Program-made: the position numbers and the translations under genes | Shown: piece after piece, positions 38,353-48,342 of the stretch | Layout of the letters: each line of letters opens with the position of its first letter | Numbering within the stretch: position 1 is the first letter of the stretch | Assembly (NCBI RefSeq): GCF_002934685.1 | Contig: NZ_NKHL01000120.1 | Coordinates: forward strand, 199,410-263,409 | Length of the DNA: 64,000 bases | Direction: 5' to 3' | Source: Pseudomonas bohemica | GTDB taxonomy: Bacteria; Pseudomonadota; Gammaproteobacteria; Pseudomonadales; Pseudomonadaceae | Notes under the pieces: model-generated | Seen by the model: the letters and a program-made list of their open reading frames with translations, nothing else | What the model was told of the DNA's origin: nothing | Databases searched by the model: none

Positions 38353-39489
38353 TCATCGTGAAGGCGACGGGCCAATCAGGCTCAATACCGCATCGGCGGC
38401 CTGATTGGACGCATCGCGACGTAAGGTACGGTGAATTTCGTCGAACCCGACGGTCTGCTCCGCGCCATTGTCGATCAATGGCAGCAGGGTTTGCGCCAGG
38501 GCGTCGGCAGTCGCCGCGTCTTGCAAAAGCTCCGGAACCAGCAAACGCTGGGCCAACAGGTTCGGCAGCGACACGTACGGGCTTTTCACCATTCGCTTGA
38601 GTATCCAGTAGGTCAGCGGTGCCAGACGATAGGCAACCACCATTGGTCGTTTGTACAGCAGTGCCTCCAGCGTCGCGGTGCCCGAAGCGATCAGGACCGC
38701 ATCACAGGCCGCAAGCGCGACCTGGGAGCGACCGTCGAGCAAGGTCAGCGGCAGATCGCGGCCTTGTAGCAGTTGTTCGATCTGCGCACGACGCTGGGGA
38801 CTGGCGCATGGCAGGACGAAACGCAGGTTCGGACGCTGCGCCAGTAAACGTTCTGCGGTGTCGAAGAACAACGCGCCAAGACGGCCAACTTCACCGCCAC
38901 GGCTGCCGGGCATCAGGGCCACCACGGGGCCATCACCCAGGCCCAGTTCAGCGCGGGCAGTCTGACGATCGGTTTCAAGCGCAATGGTGTCAGCCAGCGG
39001 ATGCCCGACGAAGCGCACCGGCACGCCTTTCTCTTCGTAGAATCGCGCTTCGAAGGGCAGCAGGGTCAGCATCAGATCGCAGCCTTCGCGAATTTTCAGC
39101 ACTCGCTTCTGCCGCCACGCCCATACGGACGGACTGACGTAATGCACAGTCTTGATCCCGGCCTGACGCAGCTTGAGTTCGATGTTGAGGGTGAAGTCCG
39201 GGGCGTCGATGCCGATGAAAACATCCGGCTTTTCATCGATCAGGGTCTGGATCAGCAGCTTGCGGCGTGCCACCAACTCCTTCAGACGTCCCAGCACTTC
39301 CACCAGCCCCATGACCGAAAGGCGCTCCATGGGAAAGTAGGACGTCATGCCTTCGGCTTCCATGAGCGGGCCGCCAACACCAATGAATTGTGCATCAGGA
39401 CGTCGGGCCTTGATGGCGCGCATCAGACCCGATCCGAGGATGTCGCCGGAAGCCTCGCCAGCGACCAGCGCAATACGCAGGACACTCAT
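38353..39489 (-). CDS. lpxB: Lipid-A-disaccharide synthase
   Basis: LpxB joins UDP-2,3-diacylglucosamine to lipid X to make the lipid A disaccharide. The 378-residue glycosyltransferase has VAGEASGDILGSGLMRA at the N-terminus, IGIDAPDFTLNIE, and GTATLEALLYKRPMVVAYR near the C-terminus. It starts 2 bp after the lpxA stop codon. Confidence 0.97.
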   Translation of the reverse strand: MSVLRIALVAGEASGDILGSGLMRAIKARRPDAQFIGVGGPLMEAEGMTSYFPMERLSVMGLVEVLGRLKELVARRKLLIQTLIDEKPDVFIGIDAPDFTLNIELKLRQAGIKTVHYVSPSVWAWRQKRVLKIREGCDLMLTLLPFEARFYEEKGVPVRFVGHPLADTIALETDRQTARAELGLGDGPVVALMPGSRGGEVGRLGALFFDTAERLLAQRPNLRFVLPCASPQRRAQIEQLLQGRDLPLTLLDGRSQVALAACDAVLIASGTATLEALLYKRPMVVAYRLAPLTYWILKRMVKSPYVSLPNLLAQRLLVPELLQDAATADALAQTLLPLIDNGAEQTVGFDEIHRTLRRDASNQAADAVLSLIGPSPSR

Positions 39490-39491
39490 GA

Positions 39492-40268
39492 TTAACGCGT
39501 GATGCCGCGGGTCGAGTTCTGGATGGACTCAAGGAACAACGCGACTTCCGAAAACTGCGCAGCGGGTTCGGCGAGTTCGACTACCGCCTGCTCCACGGTC
39601 AGGCCCTGACGATACACCGTCTTGTAAGCTCGACGCAAAGCGTGAATCGCATCATCGGAGAAGCCACGACGGCGCATGCCTTCGAAGTTCATGCTGCGCG
39701 CTTGCGCCGGATTGCCGAATACGGTGACGAACGCCGGAACGTCCTTGCCTATCGCCGTGCCCATGCCGGAAAAGCTGTGAGCGCCGATGTGACAATACTG
39801 GTGCACCAGCGTGAAGCCGGACAGGATCGCCCAGTCAGCTACATGGACATGGCCGGCCAACGCTGTGTTGTTGACCAGGATGCAGTGATTGCCGATGACG
39901 CTGTCATGCCCGATATGGGCATAGGCCATGATCAGGTTGTGATCACCGATCGTGGTTTCGGCGCGGTCCTGAATGGTGCCACGGTGAATCGTGACGCCTT
40001 CGCGGATGACGTTGTGATCACCGATGACCAGACGTGTCGCCTCGCCCTTGTACTTGAGGTCAGGCGTGTCCTCACCTACCGAGGAAAACTGGTAGATGTG
40101 GTTGTGTTTGCCGATTCTGGTCGGGCCGCGCAGGATCACATGGGGACCGATCACCGTACCCTCGCCAATTTCCACACCGGGTCCGACGATCGACCATGGG
40201 CCGACCTCCACATTGTCGGCCAGAACGGCCGTCGGATCGATGATTGCGCGAGGGTCAATCAAACTCAT
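39492..40268 (-). CDS. lpxA: UDP-N-acetylglucosamine acyltransferase
   Basis: LpxA carries out the first step of lipid A synthesis. The 258-residue protein is a left-handed beta helix of hexapeptide repeats (VEVGPWSIVGPGVEIGEGTV onwards) with the catalytic His in the AYAHIGHDSVIGN region and a helical C-terminus. It overlaps fabZ by 4 bp. Confidence 0.97.
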   Translation of the reverse strand: MSLIDPRAIIDPTAVLADNVEVGPWSIVGPGVEIGEGTVIGPHVILRGPTRIGKHNHIYQFSSVGEDTPDLKYKGEATRLVIGDHNVIREGVTIHRGTIQDRAETTIGDHNLIMAYAHIGHDSVIGNHCILVNNTALAGHVHVADWAILSGFTLVHQYCHIGAHSFSGMGTAIGKDVPAFVTVFGNPAQARSMNFEGMRRRGFSDDAIHALRRAYKTVYRQGLTVEQAVVELAEPAAQFSEVALFLESIQNSTRGITR

Positions 40269-40705
40269 AGTTTACGTTCCGCACATATGATTTCTGCGGA
40301 GCATACCGGCTTGCCGTCTACCGAAGCCTGGCACTCGAACTTCCAGATCTGACGCTTGCAGCTCAGGAACTTCGCTTCAAGGATCAGTTGGTCGCCCGGC
40401 AGCACTGGCTGGCGGAAACGCAGCTTGTCGGAGCCCACGAAGTAATACAGGGTGCCGTCAGCAGGCTTCACGTCAAGCATTTTAAAACCGAGGATGCCCG
40501 CAGCCTGCGCCATCGCTTCGATGATCAGAACGCCCGGCATGATTGGATGCTGGGGAAAATGACCATTGAAGAAGGGTTCATTGATGCTGACATTCTTATA
40601 GGCACGAATGCTTTTATTCTCAACATCCAGCTCCACCACACGATCCACCAGAAGGAACGGATAACGGTGGGGCAGATATTCGCGAATTTCGTTGATGTCC
40701 ATCAT
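40265..40705 (-). CDS. fabZ: 3-hydroxyacyl-ACP dehydratase FabZ
   Basis: FabZ dehydrates 3-hydroxyacyl-ACP in fatty acid elongation. The 146-residue hot-dog protein has catalytic His49 (NGHFPQHP) and Glu63 (LIIEAMAQ). The start MMDINEI at 40703-40705 is the family start; the open frame upstream is longer. It competes with LpxA for the same acyl-ACP pool, which explains the joint operon. Confidence 0.97.
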   Translation of the reverse strand: MMDINEIREYLPHRYPFLLVDRVVELDVENKSIRAYKNVSINEPFFNGHFPQHPIMPGVLIIEAMAQAAGILGFKMLDVKPADGTLYYFVGSDKLRFRQPVLPGDQLILEAKFLSCKRQIWKFECQASVDGKPVCSAEIICAERKL

Positions 40706-40817
40706 TTCGAGAGCAAGCCTGTAGTAAAGATTGGGAGTGCGCGACAAATGCGCAGCACTCCTCTAGCAAATCAAGGAGGCAGTTTATCGGCTGTGCACAC
40801 TTGATAAGAAAAAGGTA

Positions 40818-41873
40818 TCAGCCATCAGATGACGCTTTACCGCCTGAGGTCACTGCCTCGACAATCTTTTCTAGCTGTTGCAGCCGCCGCGACATATCGT
40901 CGAGCTGGCGAATACGTGCTGCGCTTTTGCGCCATTCTGCAGCCGGCTGCATCGCGGTCCCGGAAGAATAGGAACCAGGCTCGGTAATCGAACGGGTCAC
41001 CATGGTCATGCCGGTAATGAACACGCCGTCGCAGATTTCGATATGCCCGACCAGCCCGACACCGCCGGCGAGCATACAGTGTTTGCCGATCTTCGCGCTG
41101 CCGGAAATGCCGACACACGCCGCCATCGCTGTGTGATCGCCAACCTGGACGTTGTGCGCGATCTGAATCTGGTTATCCAGCTTCACGCCATTACCGATGC
41201 GTGTGTCGTCCATGGCGCCGCGGTCGATGGCCGTGTTCACGCCGATCTCCACGTCATCGCCGATGGTCACGCCTCCGATCTGCGCGATCTTCTGCCAGAC
41301 GCCCTTTTCGTTGGCGAAGCCGAAGCCCTCGCCACCGAGCACCGCGCCAGACTGAATCACCACACGCTGACCGATGCGCACATCGTGATACAGCGTCACG
41401 CGAGGCGCGAGCCAGCCGCCTTCGCCAATGACACTGCGGGCACCGATATAGCAGTGAGCACCGAGGGTGACTCCTGCCGCGATCCGCGCACCGCTCTCGA
41501 TGATCACATAGGGTCCGATGCTGGAATTCGGATCGACCACAGCGTCTTCGGCCACGATTGCGGTCGGATGAATACCGGCAGCAGCCTTGGGCTTGGGATC
41601 GAACAGATGGGAAATACGCGCGTACGCCAGGTAAGGATCGGCGATCAGCAGTGCATCCCCCGCGTAGCCTTCGGCATCTGCGGGCTTGAGGAGCACGGCG
41701 GCGGCCTGGGTCGTGGCGAGGAATTTTCGATACTGGGGATTGGCCAGAAAGCTGACCTGACCGGGGCCCGCCTCCTGTAAGGTGGCCAGTCCGGATATTT
41801 CCTTGTCCGCCGGGCCACGCAGCGTGGCCCCGAGGAACTCGGCCAGATGGCCGAGTGTGATGGGCGCGGTCAT
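40818..41873 (-). CDS. lpxD: UDP-3-O-acylglucosamine N-acyltransferase
   Basis: LpxD adds the second acyl chain in lipid A synthesis. The 351-residue protein has an N-terminal uridine-binding domain, a hexapeptide-repeat helix with the catalytic His in the IQIAHNVQVGDHT region, and a C-terminal helix. It starts 4 bp after the skp stop codon. Confidence 0.97.
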   Translation of the reverse strand: MTAPITLGHLAEFLGATLRGPADKEISGLATLQEAGPGQVSFLANPQYRKFLATTQAAAVLLKPADAEGYAGDALLIADPYLAYARISHLFDPKPKAAAGIHPTAIVAEDAVVDPNSSIGPYVIIESGARIAAGVTLGAHCYIGARSVIGEGGWLAPRVTLYHDVRIGQRVVIQSGAVLGGEGFGFANEKGVWQKIAQIGGVTIGDDVEIGVNTAIDRGAMDDTRIGNGVKLDNQIQIAHNVQVGDHTAMAACVGISGSAKIGKHCMLAGGVGLVGHIEICDGVFITGMTMVTRSITEPGSYSSGTAMQPAAEWRKSAARIRQLDDMSRRLQQLEKIVEAVTSGGKASSDG

Positions 41874-41877
41874 GAAG

Positions 41878-42381
41878 TTACTTCAGCTGGTTCATGCGCT
41901 CGATGACCTGGCGAGTGACGTCGTACTGTGGCTTGACGTCAATCACGGCACCGCGCTCGAACACCAGGTCGAAACCGCCTTTCTTGATCACTTCCTCGAC
42001 AGCCTGGTCCAGCTTCGGCTTCAGCTGCTTGAGCATGTCGCGGTCGGCAACGGCCTTGGCTTCGTTCAGCTCCTTGGACTGGAACTGGAAGTCGCGGGCT
42101 TTCTGTTTGAAGTCCAACTCCAGCTTCTCGCGCTCAGGCTGGGCCATCTTGTCGCCACCGGCTACCAGACGGTCCTGAATGCCTTTGGCGCTGCTTTCCA
42201 GAGCCTTGAGTTTGGTCAACTGAGGACCGAATTTCTTTTCAGCGTCGACTGCGTACTTCTTGGCAGCATCCGATTCGAGCAGTGCCATCTGATAGTTCAG
42301 TACGGCGATCTTCATGTCAGCGAATGCGGGGCCCGCGACCAAAACGGTTGCCAGCAGTGCCAATTGGGTCAACTTACGCAC
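41878..42381 (-). CDS. skp: Periplasmic chaperone Skp (OmpH)
   Basis: Skp holds unfolded outer membrane proteins in the periplasm. The 167-residue precursor has a signal peptide ending GPAFA (about residue 21) and a long charged helical middle (KKFGPQLTKLKALESSAKGI onwards) that forms the tentacles. It lies between bamA and lpxD, so that the chaperone and its receptor are made together. Confidence 0.95.
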   Translation of the reverse strand: MRKLTQLALLATVLVAGPAFADMKIAVLNYQMALLESDAAKKYAVDAEKKFGPQLTKLKALESSAKGIQDRLVAGGDKMAQPEREKLELDFKQKARDFQFQSKELNEAKAVADRDMLKQLKPKLDQAVEEVIKKGGFDLVFERGAVIDVKPQYDVTRQVIERMNQLK

Positions 42382-42427
42382 GTTGTAACTCCTACAGAAT
42401 CCGTTGTCGTGATCAATGATCAGACCC

Positions 42428-44815
42428 TTAGAAGGTCTGACCGAGAGAGAATTGGAAGATCTGGGTTTCGGTGTCGTTGTCCGGTTTCTTGACCGGCATG
42501 GCCAGCGCGAAGCTCAGCGGACCCAACGCAGTGATCCAGGTAACGCCCACGCCGACAGAACTTGCAAGACCCGATAGTTCAGGCCCGTTGCACTGGATCT
42601 TCTCACCGCTGAGGGTGGTTTTGGCGTTATCACAGTTGGTGTTGAATACGTTACCCACGTCCCAGAACAGAGAGGTGCGCAGCGAGCGCTGGTCCTTGAC
42701 GAACGGCAGCGGGAACAGGATCTCGGCACCACCGGTGATCAGCACGTTGCCACCAAACGGCAGCGGATCCTGATCCGGGTCAGCGATGGTGCCAGGTTTG
42801 CCACCGTTGGCTTCACCGCGGCTGGGGGTACTGCGCGGACCCAGGGTACTGTCCTTGAAGCCACGAACCGAGTTGAAACCACCTGCGTAGTAGTTCTCGT
42901 AGAACGGCAGACCGGAGGTCGAACCGTAGCCGTCACCGTAACCCAACTCGGAGTGCAGACGCAGCGTGGTGTTGGTGGTGATCGGGTGGAACAACTGACC
43001 GCGGTAATCAAGTTTGTAGAACGACAGGTCGCTGCCAGGAATGGTGGTTTCCAGGGTCAGGCTCTGAGAAGAGCCACGAGTCGGCAGGGTGCCTTTGTTC
43101 AGGGTCGATTCGGACCAGCCGACAGACGCCTTGAAGTTGGTGAAGCTGTCGCCTTCCTTGTCGATGAAGTCGAAAATCTCGTCGACGGTGTAGGTACCGG
43201 TGCTCAGGGAGTCCTGCTGTACCGACAGACCGAAGTTCAGACGCGATGTTTCGCTGATCGGGTAGCCCATGTTGATGCCGGCACCCAGGCTGTCTACCGA
43301 GTAGCTTGCCACGTCCACATCGAGGTCATCGTAGTCGGTCTTGCGGTAGAAGGCGCTGTAACCGAGGCTGACACCGTCCGGGGTGAAGTACGGATCGACG
43401 TAGCTGAAGTTATAGCGCGTCTGGTATTCACTTTTGGTCAAGCCGATGCTGACCTTGTTACCGGTACCCAGGAAGTTGTTCTGGCTGATCGAACCGCCGA
43501 GGATCAGACCGGCGCTCTGCGCGAAGCCGACGCTGGCGGTGATCGAGCCGGAGGCCTGTTCTTCCACGGCGTAGTTCACATCAACCTGATCGTCGGTACC
43601 CGGCACGGCAGGCGTCTCAACGTTCACTTCCTTGAAGAAGCCCAGGCGGTCCAGACGAGTCTTGGACTGGTCGATCAGGTAGGTAGATGCCCAACCGCCT
43701 TCCATTTGACGCATCTCACGGCGCAGCACTTCATCCGCGGTCTTGGTATTGCCGCGGAAATTGATGCGGTTCACGTAGGCACGTTTGCCGGGATCGACTG
43801 CGAAGGTGATGTCCACGGTGTGGTCTTCATCGTTCGGGGTCGGTATGCCGTTGACGTTGGCGAAGGTGTAGCCTTCGTTACCCAGACGACGGGTGATCAG
43901 TTCAGACGTAGTGGTCATGACCTTGCGCGAGAACACTTGGCCCGGCTTGACCAGCAGCAGTGACTTGACCTGATCTTCAGGCACTTTCAGATCGCCACTC
44001 AGCTTGACTGACTTGACGCTGTACTTGTCGCCTTCATGGATGTTGACGGTGATGTACACGCTTTTCTTGTCAGGCGTGATCGAGACCTGAGTCGAGGCGA
44101 TATCCATGTTGATATAGCCGCGGTCCAGGTAGTACGAACGCAGACGTTCCAGGTCGCCAGAAAGTTTTTCCCGGGCGTACTTGTCGTCGTTCTTGAAGAA
44201 GGAAAGCCAGTTGGTGGTTTTCAGTTCGAACAGGTCAACCAGATCCTGCTCGGGGAACACCGAGTTACCCACCACGTTGATGTGCTGGATCGCGGCGACT
44301 GCGCCTTCGTTGATGTTGATCTTCAGACCTACGCGGTTGCGCGGTTGAGGAACGACTTCGGTGGCGACTTCTGCCGAGTAGCGGCCTTGAGCCACGTACT
44401 GACGCTGCAGTTCGTTACGAACGCCTTCGAGGGTTGCACGCTGGAAGATCTCGCCTTCGGCCAGACCCGACTGCTTCAGGCCCTTCATCAGGTCTTCTGT
44501 GGTGATCGCCTTGTTGCCTTCGATCTCGATGCTCGACACCGATGGACGCTCAACCACGGTAATGACCAGAACGTTGCCGTCACGACCGAGTTGAATGTCC
44601 TGGAAAAATCCGGTTTTGAACAGTGCACGCGTTGCGTCGACCAGACGCGCGTCATCGGCCTGTTCACCCACATTCAACGGCAACGCGCCAAAGACACTGC
44701 CAGCGGACACCCGCTGCAGGCCGTTGACACGGATATCGGAGATAGTGAAGGACTCGGCGTGAACTTCGGCGATCATCAGTACGGCAAGAACCGCAGTTAG
44801 CAGCAGACGTTTCAT
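42428..44815 (-). CDS. bamA: Outer membrane protein assembly factor BamA
   Basis: BamA folds and inserts beta-barrel proteins. The 795-residue precursor has a signal peptide (MKRLLLTAVLAVLMIAEVHA), five POTRA domains (about 22-420), and a 16-strand barrel with the conserved VRGF motif of loop 6 (NSVRGFKDSTLGPR) and a C-terminal aromatic (SLGQTF). The start follows the signal peptide; the frame stays open upstream to 44875. Confidence 0.97.
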   Translation of the reverse strand: MKRLLLTAVLAVLMIAEVHAESFTISDIRVNGLQRVSAGSVFGALPLNVGEQADDARLVDATRALFKTGFFQDIQLGRDGNVLVITVVERPSVSSIEIEGNKAITTEDLMKGLKQSGLAEGEIFQRATLEGVRNELQRQYVAQGRYSAEVATEVVPQPRNRVGLKININEGAVAAIQHINVVGNSVFPEQDLVDLFELKTTNWLSFFKNDDKYAREKLSGDLERLRSYYLDRGYINMDIASTQVSITPDKKSVYITVNIHEGDKYSVKSVKLSGDLKVPEDQVKSLLLVKPGQVFSRKVMTTTSELITRRLGNEGYTFANVNGIPTPNDEDHTVDITFAVDPGKRAYVNRINFRGNTKTADEVLRREMRQMEGGWASTYLIDQSKTRLDRLGFFKEVNVETPAVPGTDDQVDVNYAVEEQASGSITASVGFAQSAGLILGGSISQNNFLGTGNKVSIGLTKSEYQTRYNFSYVDPYFTPDGVSLGYSAFYRKTDYDDLDVDVASYSVDSLGAGINMGYPISETSRLNFGLSVQQDSLSTGTYTVDEIFDFIDKEGDSFTNFKASVGWSESTLNKGTLPTRGSSQSLTLETTIPGSDLSFYKLDYRGQLFHPITTNTTLRLHSELGYGDGYGSTSGLPFYENYYAGGFNSVRGFKDSTLGPRSTPSRGEANGGKPGTIADPDQDPLPFGGNVLITGGAEILFPLPFVKDQRSLRTSLFWDVGNVFNTNCDNAKTTLSGEKIQCNGPELSGLASSVGVGVTWITALGPLSFALAMPVKKPDNDTETQIFQFSLGQTF

Positions 44816-44850
44816 GAAGTCCTTTCTTATTCCAACTGGCAATAAACAAA

Positions 44851-44869
44851 CTGCCGCAAAATGCGGCAG
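44851..44869 (-). terminator. Hairpin between rseP and bamA
   Basis: CTGCCGCA-AAA-TGCGGCAG stem followed on the minus strand by TTTGTTTATT, just upstream of bamA's ribosome binding site. It may be a partial terminator or processing site that separates the upstream dxr-rseP unit from bamA. Confidence 0.6.
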
Positions 44870-44890
44870 ATTCACAATTCGGCGTAGCTT

Positions 44891-46243
44891 TTACAGTCGT
44901 CCCAGATCGTTGACCAGTGCGAGCAACATGACTCCAACCACTAGACTTATCCCGATCTGAACCCCCCAGCCCTGCACCTTTTCCGACAGCGGACGACCAC
45001 GCGCCCACTCGATCAGATAAAACAGCAAGTGCCCCCCGTCCAGCACTGGAATGGGCAGCAAATTGAGAACTCCCAGGCTTATGCTCAGATAAGCAAGGAA
45101 ATTCAGGAAGTCACCTACACCTGACTGGGCCGAAGCGCCCGCCACTTTAGCAATGGTTATCGGTCCGCTCAAGTTTTTTACCGAGAGCTCGCCGAACAAC
45201 ATTTTCCTCAGCGAATCGAGCGTCAGCACGCTCATGGTCCAAGTTCGCCTCGCGCCCTCTGCCACGGCGGCCACAGGCCCGTAGCTGACCTCGCGAAGCA
45301 TTTCTGGAGGCCAATCGATACCTTTTACCCCGGCACCGAGATACCCGGTTGCCGTCTTGCCTTCCCCGTGAGCGATCAGCGTGACCGGCACGTCGATTTT
45401 GGCACCATCGCGCTCGACACTCAGCGAAATTCGGGTATCAGGACGGACACGAACCCAGTCCACCACTTGCTGCCAGTCATTGAGCGGCTGGCCGTCCAGC
45501 GCCAGGAGGCGATCACCTGTTTTCAGACCGGCGGCCTGCGCGGGGCCGGCGGGATCGAGTTCCGCCAGCACCGGTGGCAGCGCTGGACGCCATGGGCGAA
45601 TCCCCAGGGAGCGGATAGGGTCAGGTTCTGAGGAGCCCTTGAGCCAGTTATCCAGAATCAGGGCGTGCGGGGTGTCCACGTCAGAGCCCTGCTCGCGAAC
45701 CTGCAGCGCAATACTGCCGGTCTCGCCCAGGCGACGTACCAGCTGAAGATTGACAGCGGACCAGCCGGTGGTGGCTTCGCCATCCACGGATACAATTTCC
45801 TGCCCGGAAGTCAATCCGGCCTTTTCCGCGATGCTGCCCGCTTCGACACCGCCAATGACCGGCCGCACCTGCTGGCTGCCCAGCATCGCCAGTACCCAGA
45901 AAAATACAATCGCCAGAAGAAAGTTGGCGACCGGGCCTGCGATGACAATGGCGATGCGCTGATAAACGGACTTGCGATTGAAGGACTGATCGACCAGTTC
46001 GGCCGGGACCTCACCTTCGCGCTCGTCGAGCATCTTCACGTAGCCGCCCAGAGGGATGGCGGCCACGACATATTCGGTGCCTTTACGGTCCTGCCAGCGC
46101 AACAGCGGCATACCGAAGCCCACCGAGAAGCGCAACACCTTGACACCACAACGCCGGGCCACCCAGAAGTGGCCGAACTCGTGAAAGGTCACCAGCACAC
46201 CCAGGGCAACCAGGGTGCCGACAATCATATATAGCGCACTCAT
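44891..46243 (-). CDS. rseP: Intramembrane zinc protease RseP
   Basis: RseP performs the second cleavage of the anti-sigma factor (RseA/MucA), releasing sigma E/AlgU during envelope stress. The 450-residue protein has the zinc motif HEFGH in the first membrane helix, two PDZ domains, and PVLDGGHL in a later membrane helix that completes the active site. I chose MSALYMIVGTL at 46241-46243. It lies between dxr and bamA. Confidence 0.96.
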   Translation of the reverse strand: MSALYMIVGTLVALGVLVTFHEFGHFWVARRCGVKVLRFSVGFGMPLLRWQDRKGTEYVVAAIPLGGYVKMLDEREGEVPAELVDQSFNRKSVYQRIAIVIAGPVANFLLAIVFFWVLAMLGSQQVRPVIGGVEAGSIAEKAGLTSGQEIVSVDGEATTGWSAVNLQLVRRLGETGSIALQVREQGSDVDTPHALILDNWLKGSSEPDPIRSLGIRPWRPALPPVLAELDPAGPAQAAGLKTGDRLLALDGQPLNDWQQVVDWVRVRPDTRISLSVERDGAKIDVPVTLIAHGEGKTATGYLGAGVKGIDWPPEMLREVSYGPVAAVAEGARRTWTMSVLTLDSLRKMLFGELSVKNLSGPITIAKVAGASAQSGVGDFLNFLAYLSISLGVLNLLPIPVLDGGHLLFYLIEWARGRPLSEKVQGWGVQIGISLVVGVMLLALVNDLGRL

Positions 46244-46336
46244 CGCAGTTCTCCGGATACCGGTTTGGCGTCGCAGGCTGACACCCATTGAGTGGCAACC
46301 CGCTTCGGTGAACCTGTGCCGAGCGTCATTTGCCGT

Positions 46337-47527
46337 TTAACGGCCATTACGACCAAGCCACTGCTCAGCCAGTGCTCGCGCTCTGGCGTCGACTTCGAAC
46401 ACCGTTTCCAGCTCGCTCACCGCGACAACAGGTTCAAGGTTCAGAATTTCGTCGATCATACTCGCGATTTCCGGAAAGCGAATCCGCCGTTCCAGAAACG
46501 CCGCGACCGCGACCTCGTTCACAGCGTTCAAAACCGCAGGCGCGCTGTCGCCGACCTCCGCAGCTTGCCGCGCCAGACGCAGGCAAGGGAAGCGCAATTC
46601 GTCTGGAGCCTGAAAATCCAGGCGCGCGATGCTGAATAGATCCAGCGGCGCGACGCCTGAATCGATGCGCTCCGGCCAGGCCAGTGCATGGGCGATCGGC
46701 GTGCGCATGTCCGGGTTGCCCAGTTGAGCCAGCACCGAACCGTCCACGTAGTCCACCATGGAATGAATGACGCTTTGAGGGTGAATCACCACTTCGATGC
46801 GCGCCGGGGCGGTATCGAACAACCAGCAGGCCTCGATCAGCTCGAGTCCTTTGTTCATCATGCTGGCGGAGTCGACGGAAATCTTGCGTCCCATGGACCA
46901 GTTCGGGTGCGCGCACGCCTGCTCGGGTGAAGCATGTTCGAGTTCCGGCAGCGGCGTCTGGCGAAACGGCCCCCCGGACGCCGTGAGCAGAATCCGCCGC
47001 ACGCCCACCGCCCCAAGCCCGCCTGCGTAATTGCCCGGCAGACATTGAAAGATCGCGTTGTGTTCGCTATCGAGCGGCAACAGGACCGTGCCACTGCGTC
47101 GCACAGCCTGCATGAACAAGGCGCCCGACATGACCAGGGCTTCCTTGTTGGCCAGCAGAACCTTTTTGCCCGCCTCCACTGCCGACAGCGTCGGGCGCAA
47201 TCCGGCCGCACCGACGATGGCCGCAAGCACCGTGTCCACCTGCGGATGGGCGCTGACTTCACACAGACCGCCCTCCCCCACCAGGACGCGGGTGTCGAGG
47301 CCGGCGGCGCGCAGGTCATCCTGCAACTGACGCGCGGCTATGGTCGTCGGCACCACCGCGAACTGCGGCGTATGACGAACGCACAGGGCCAACAGCTCAG
47401 CCAAACGCGTATAACCGGTCAGCGCGAACACTTTATAGCGCGCGGGATGACGAGCGATGACGTCAAGAGTACTCAGGCCGACCGAGCCGGTCGCCCCCAG
47501 AACGGTAATCTGCTGAGGCTGGCTCAC
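46337..47527 (-). CDS. dxr: 1-deoxy-D-xylulose 5-phosphate reductoisomerase
   Basis: Dxr commits carbon to the MEP isoprenoid pathway. The 396-residue protein has the NADPH motif ITVLGATGSVGLSTLDV, catalytic-loop sequence ASGGPFRQ, and metal-binding LLPLDSEHNAIFQ. The start is a GTG at 47525-47527 (VSQPQQITVL) that overlaps the TGA of cdsA; longer starts have no homology support. Confidence 0.95.
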   Translation of the reverse strand: MSQPQQITVLGATGSVGLSTLDVIARHPARYKVFALTGYTRLAELLALCVRHTPQFAVVPTTIAARQLQDDLRAAGLDTRVLVGEGGLCEVSAHPQVDTVLAAIVGAAGLRPTLSAVEAGKKVLLANKEALVMSGALFMQAVRRSGTVLLPLDSEHNAIFQCLPGNYAGGLGAVGVRRILLTASGGPFRQTPLPELEHASPEQACAHPNWSMGRKISVDSASMMNKGLELIEACWLFDTAPARIEVVIHPQSVIHSMVDYVDGSVLAQLGNPDMRTPIAHALAWPERIDSGVAPLDLFSIARLDFQAPDELRFPCLRLARQAAEVGDSAPAVLNAVNEVAVAAFLERRIRFPEIASMIDEILNLEPVVAVSELETVFEVDARARALAEQWLGRNGR

Positions 47528-48342
47528 ATCATGCCCCAGTCTTTGGCAGCCCATAGCAGCAGAGCGAACACAGGAATCGCGGCAGTCAGACTGTCGATAC
47601 GATCGAGCACCCCACCATGACCGGGCAACAGATTGCTGCTGTCCTTCACGCCGGATTTTCGCTTGAACATGCTCTCGGTGAGATCACCAACAACGGAAAC
47701 CAGCACCACGATCGCCGCACCCACCAGCGCGAACAGGATTTCGGAAACCGCCCAGCCTCGGTAAATGCCGACCACAAGGGTGATCAGCAGGCATGCCGCC
47801 AGGCCGCCAAAAAGGCCTTCCCAGCTTTTGCCCGGGCTGACTTTGGGCGCCAGCTTGCGCTTGCCGAATGCCTTTCCGGAAAAGTAGGCACCAATGTCCG
47901 CGCCCCACACCAGGACCATGACCGAGAGAATCAGCCAGTTACCCATTGGCGCAAGTTTGATGAGAATCAGGCCCTGCCAGGCCGGCAACAGGATCAACAG
48001 GCCGATGACCAGCTTGCAGAGCACACTTGACCAGTGCTCGCTGGACTCAGGGTAGGTCAGCACCAACCATGTCGCCGCGATCCACCAGATCAACGCCGCC
48101 ACCAGAATCCACGGCGCCAGCCCCGGCAGCAGGTACAGCACGAACAGCAGGAGAGCCACCACCACCGCGTATGCCACGCGAATCGGCTGACTTTCGAAAC
48201 CGGCCAGACGCGCCCATTCCCAGGCTCCGAGCGCGACCACTGCACCGATGAACAGCGCAAAGCTGCCGCCGTCGAGCAGGAAGAAGCCGCATAGCGCCAG
48301 GGGCGCGAGAATCAGCGCGGTAATGATTCGTTGTTTGAGCAT
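47524..48342 (-). CDS. cdsA: Phosphatidate cytidylyltransferase CdsA
   Basis: CdsA makes CDP-diacylglycerol, the precursor of all phospholipids. The 272-residue protein has about eight membrane segments and ends with the signature VGDLTESMFKRKSGVKDSSN-LLPGHGGVLDRIDS, which holds the catalytic Asp residues. The ATG at 48340-48342 overlaps the uppS stop codon (TAATG). Confidence 0.96.
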   Translation of the reverse strand: MLKQRIITALILAPLALCGFFLLDGGSFALFIGAVVALGAWEWARLAGFESQPIRVAYAVVVALLLFVLYLLPGLAPWILVAALIWWIAATWLVLTYPESSEHWSSVLCKLVIGLLILLPAWQGLILIKLAPMGNWLILSVMVLVWGADIGAYFSGKAFGKRKLAPKVSPGKSWEGLFGGLAACLLITLVVGIYRGWAVSEILFALVGAAIVVLVSVVGDLTESMFKRKSGVKDSSNLLPGHGGVLDRIDSLTAAIPVFALLLWAAKDWGMM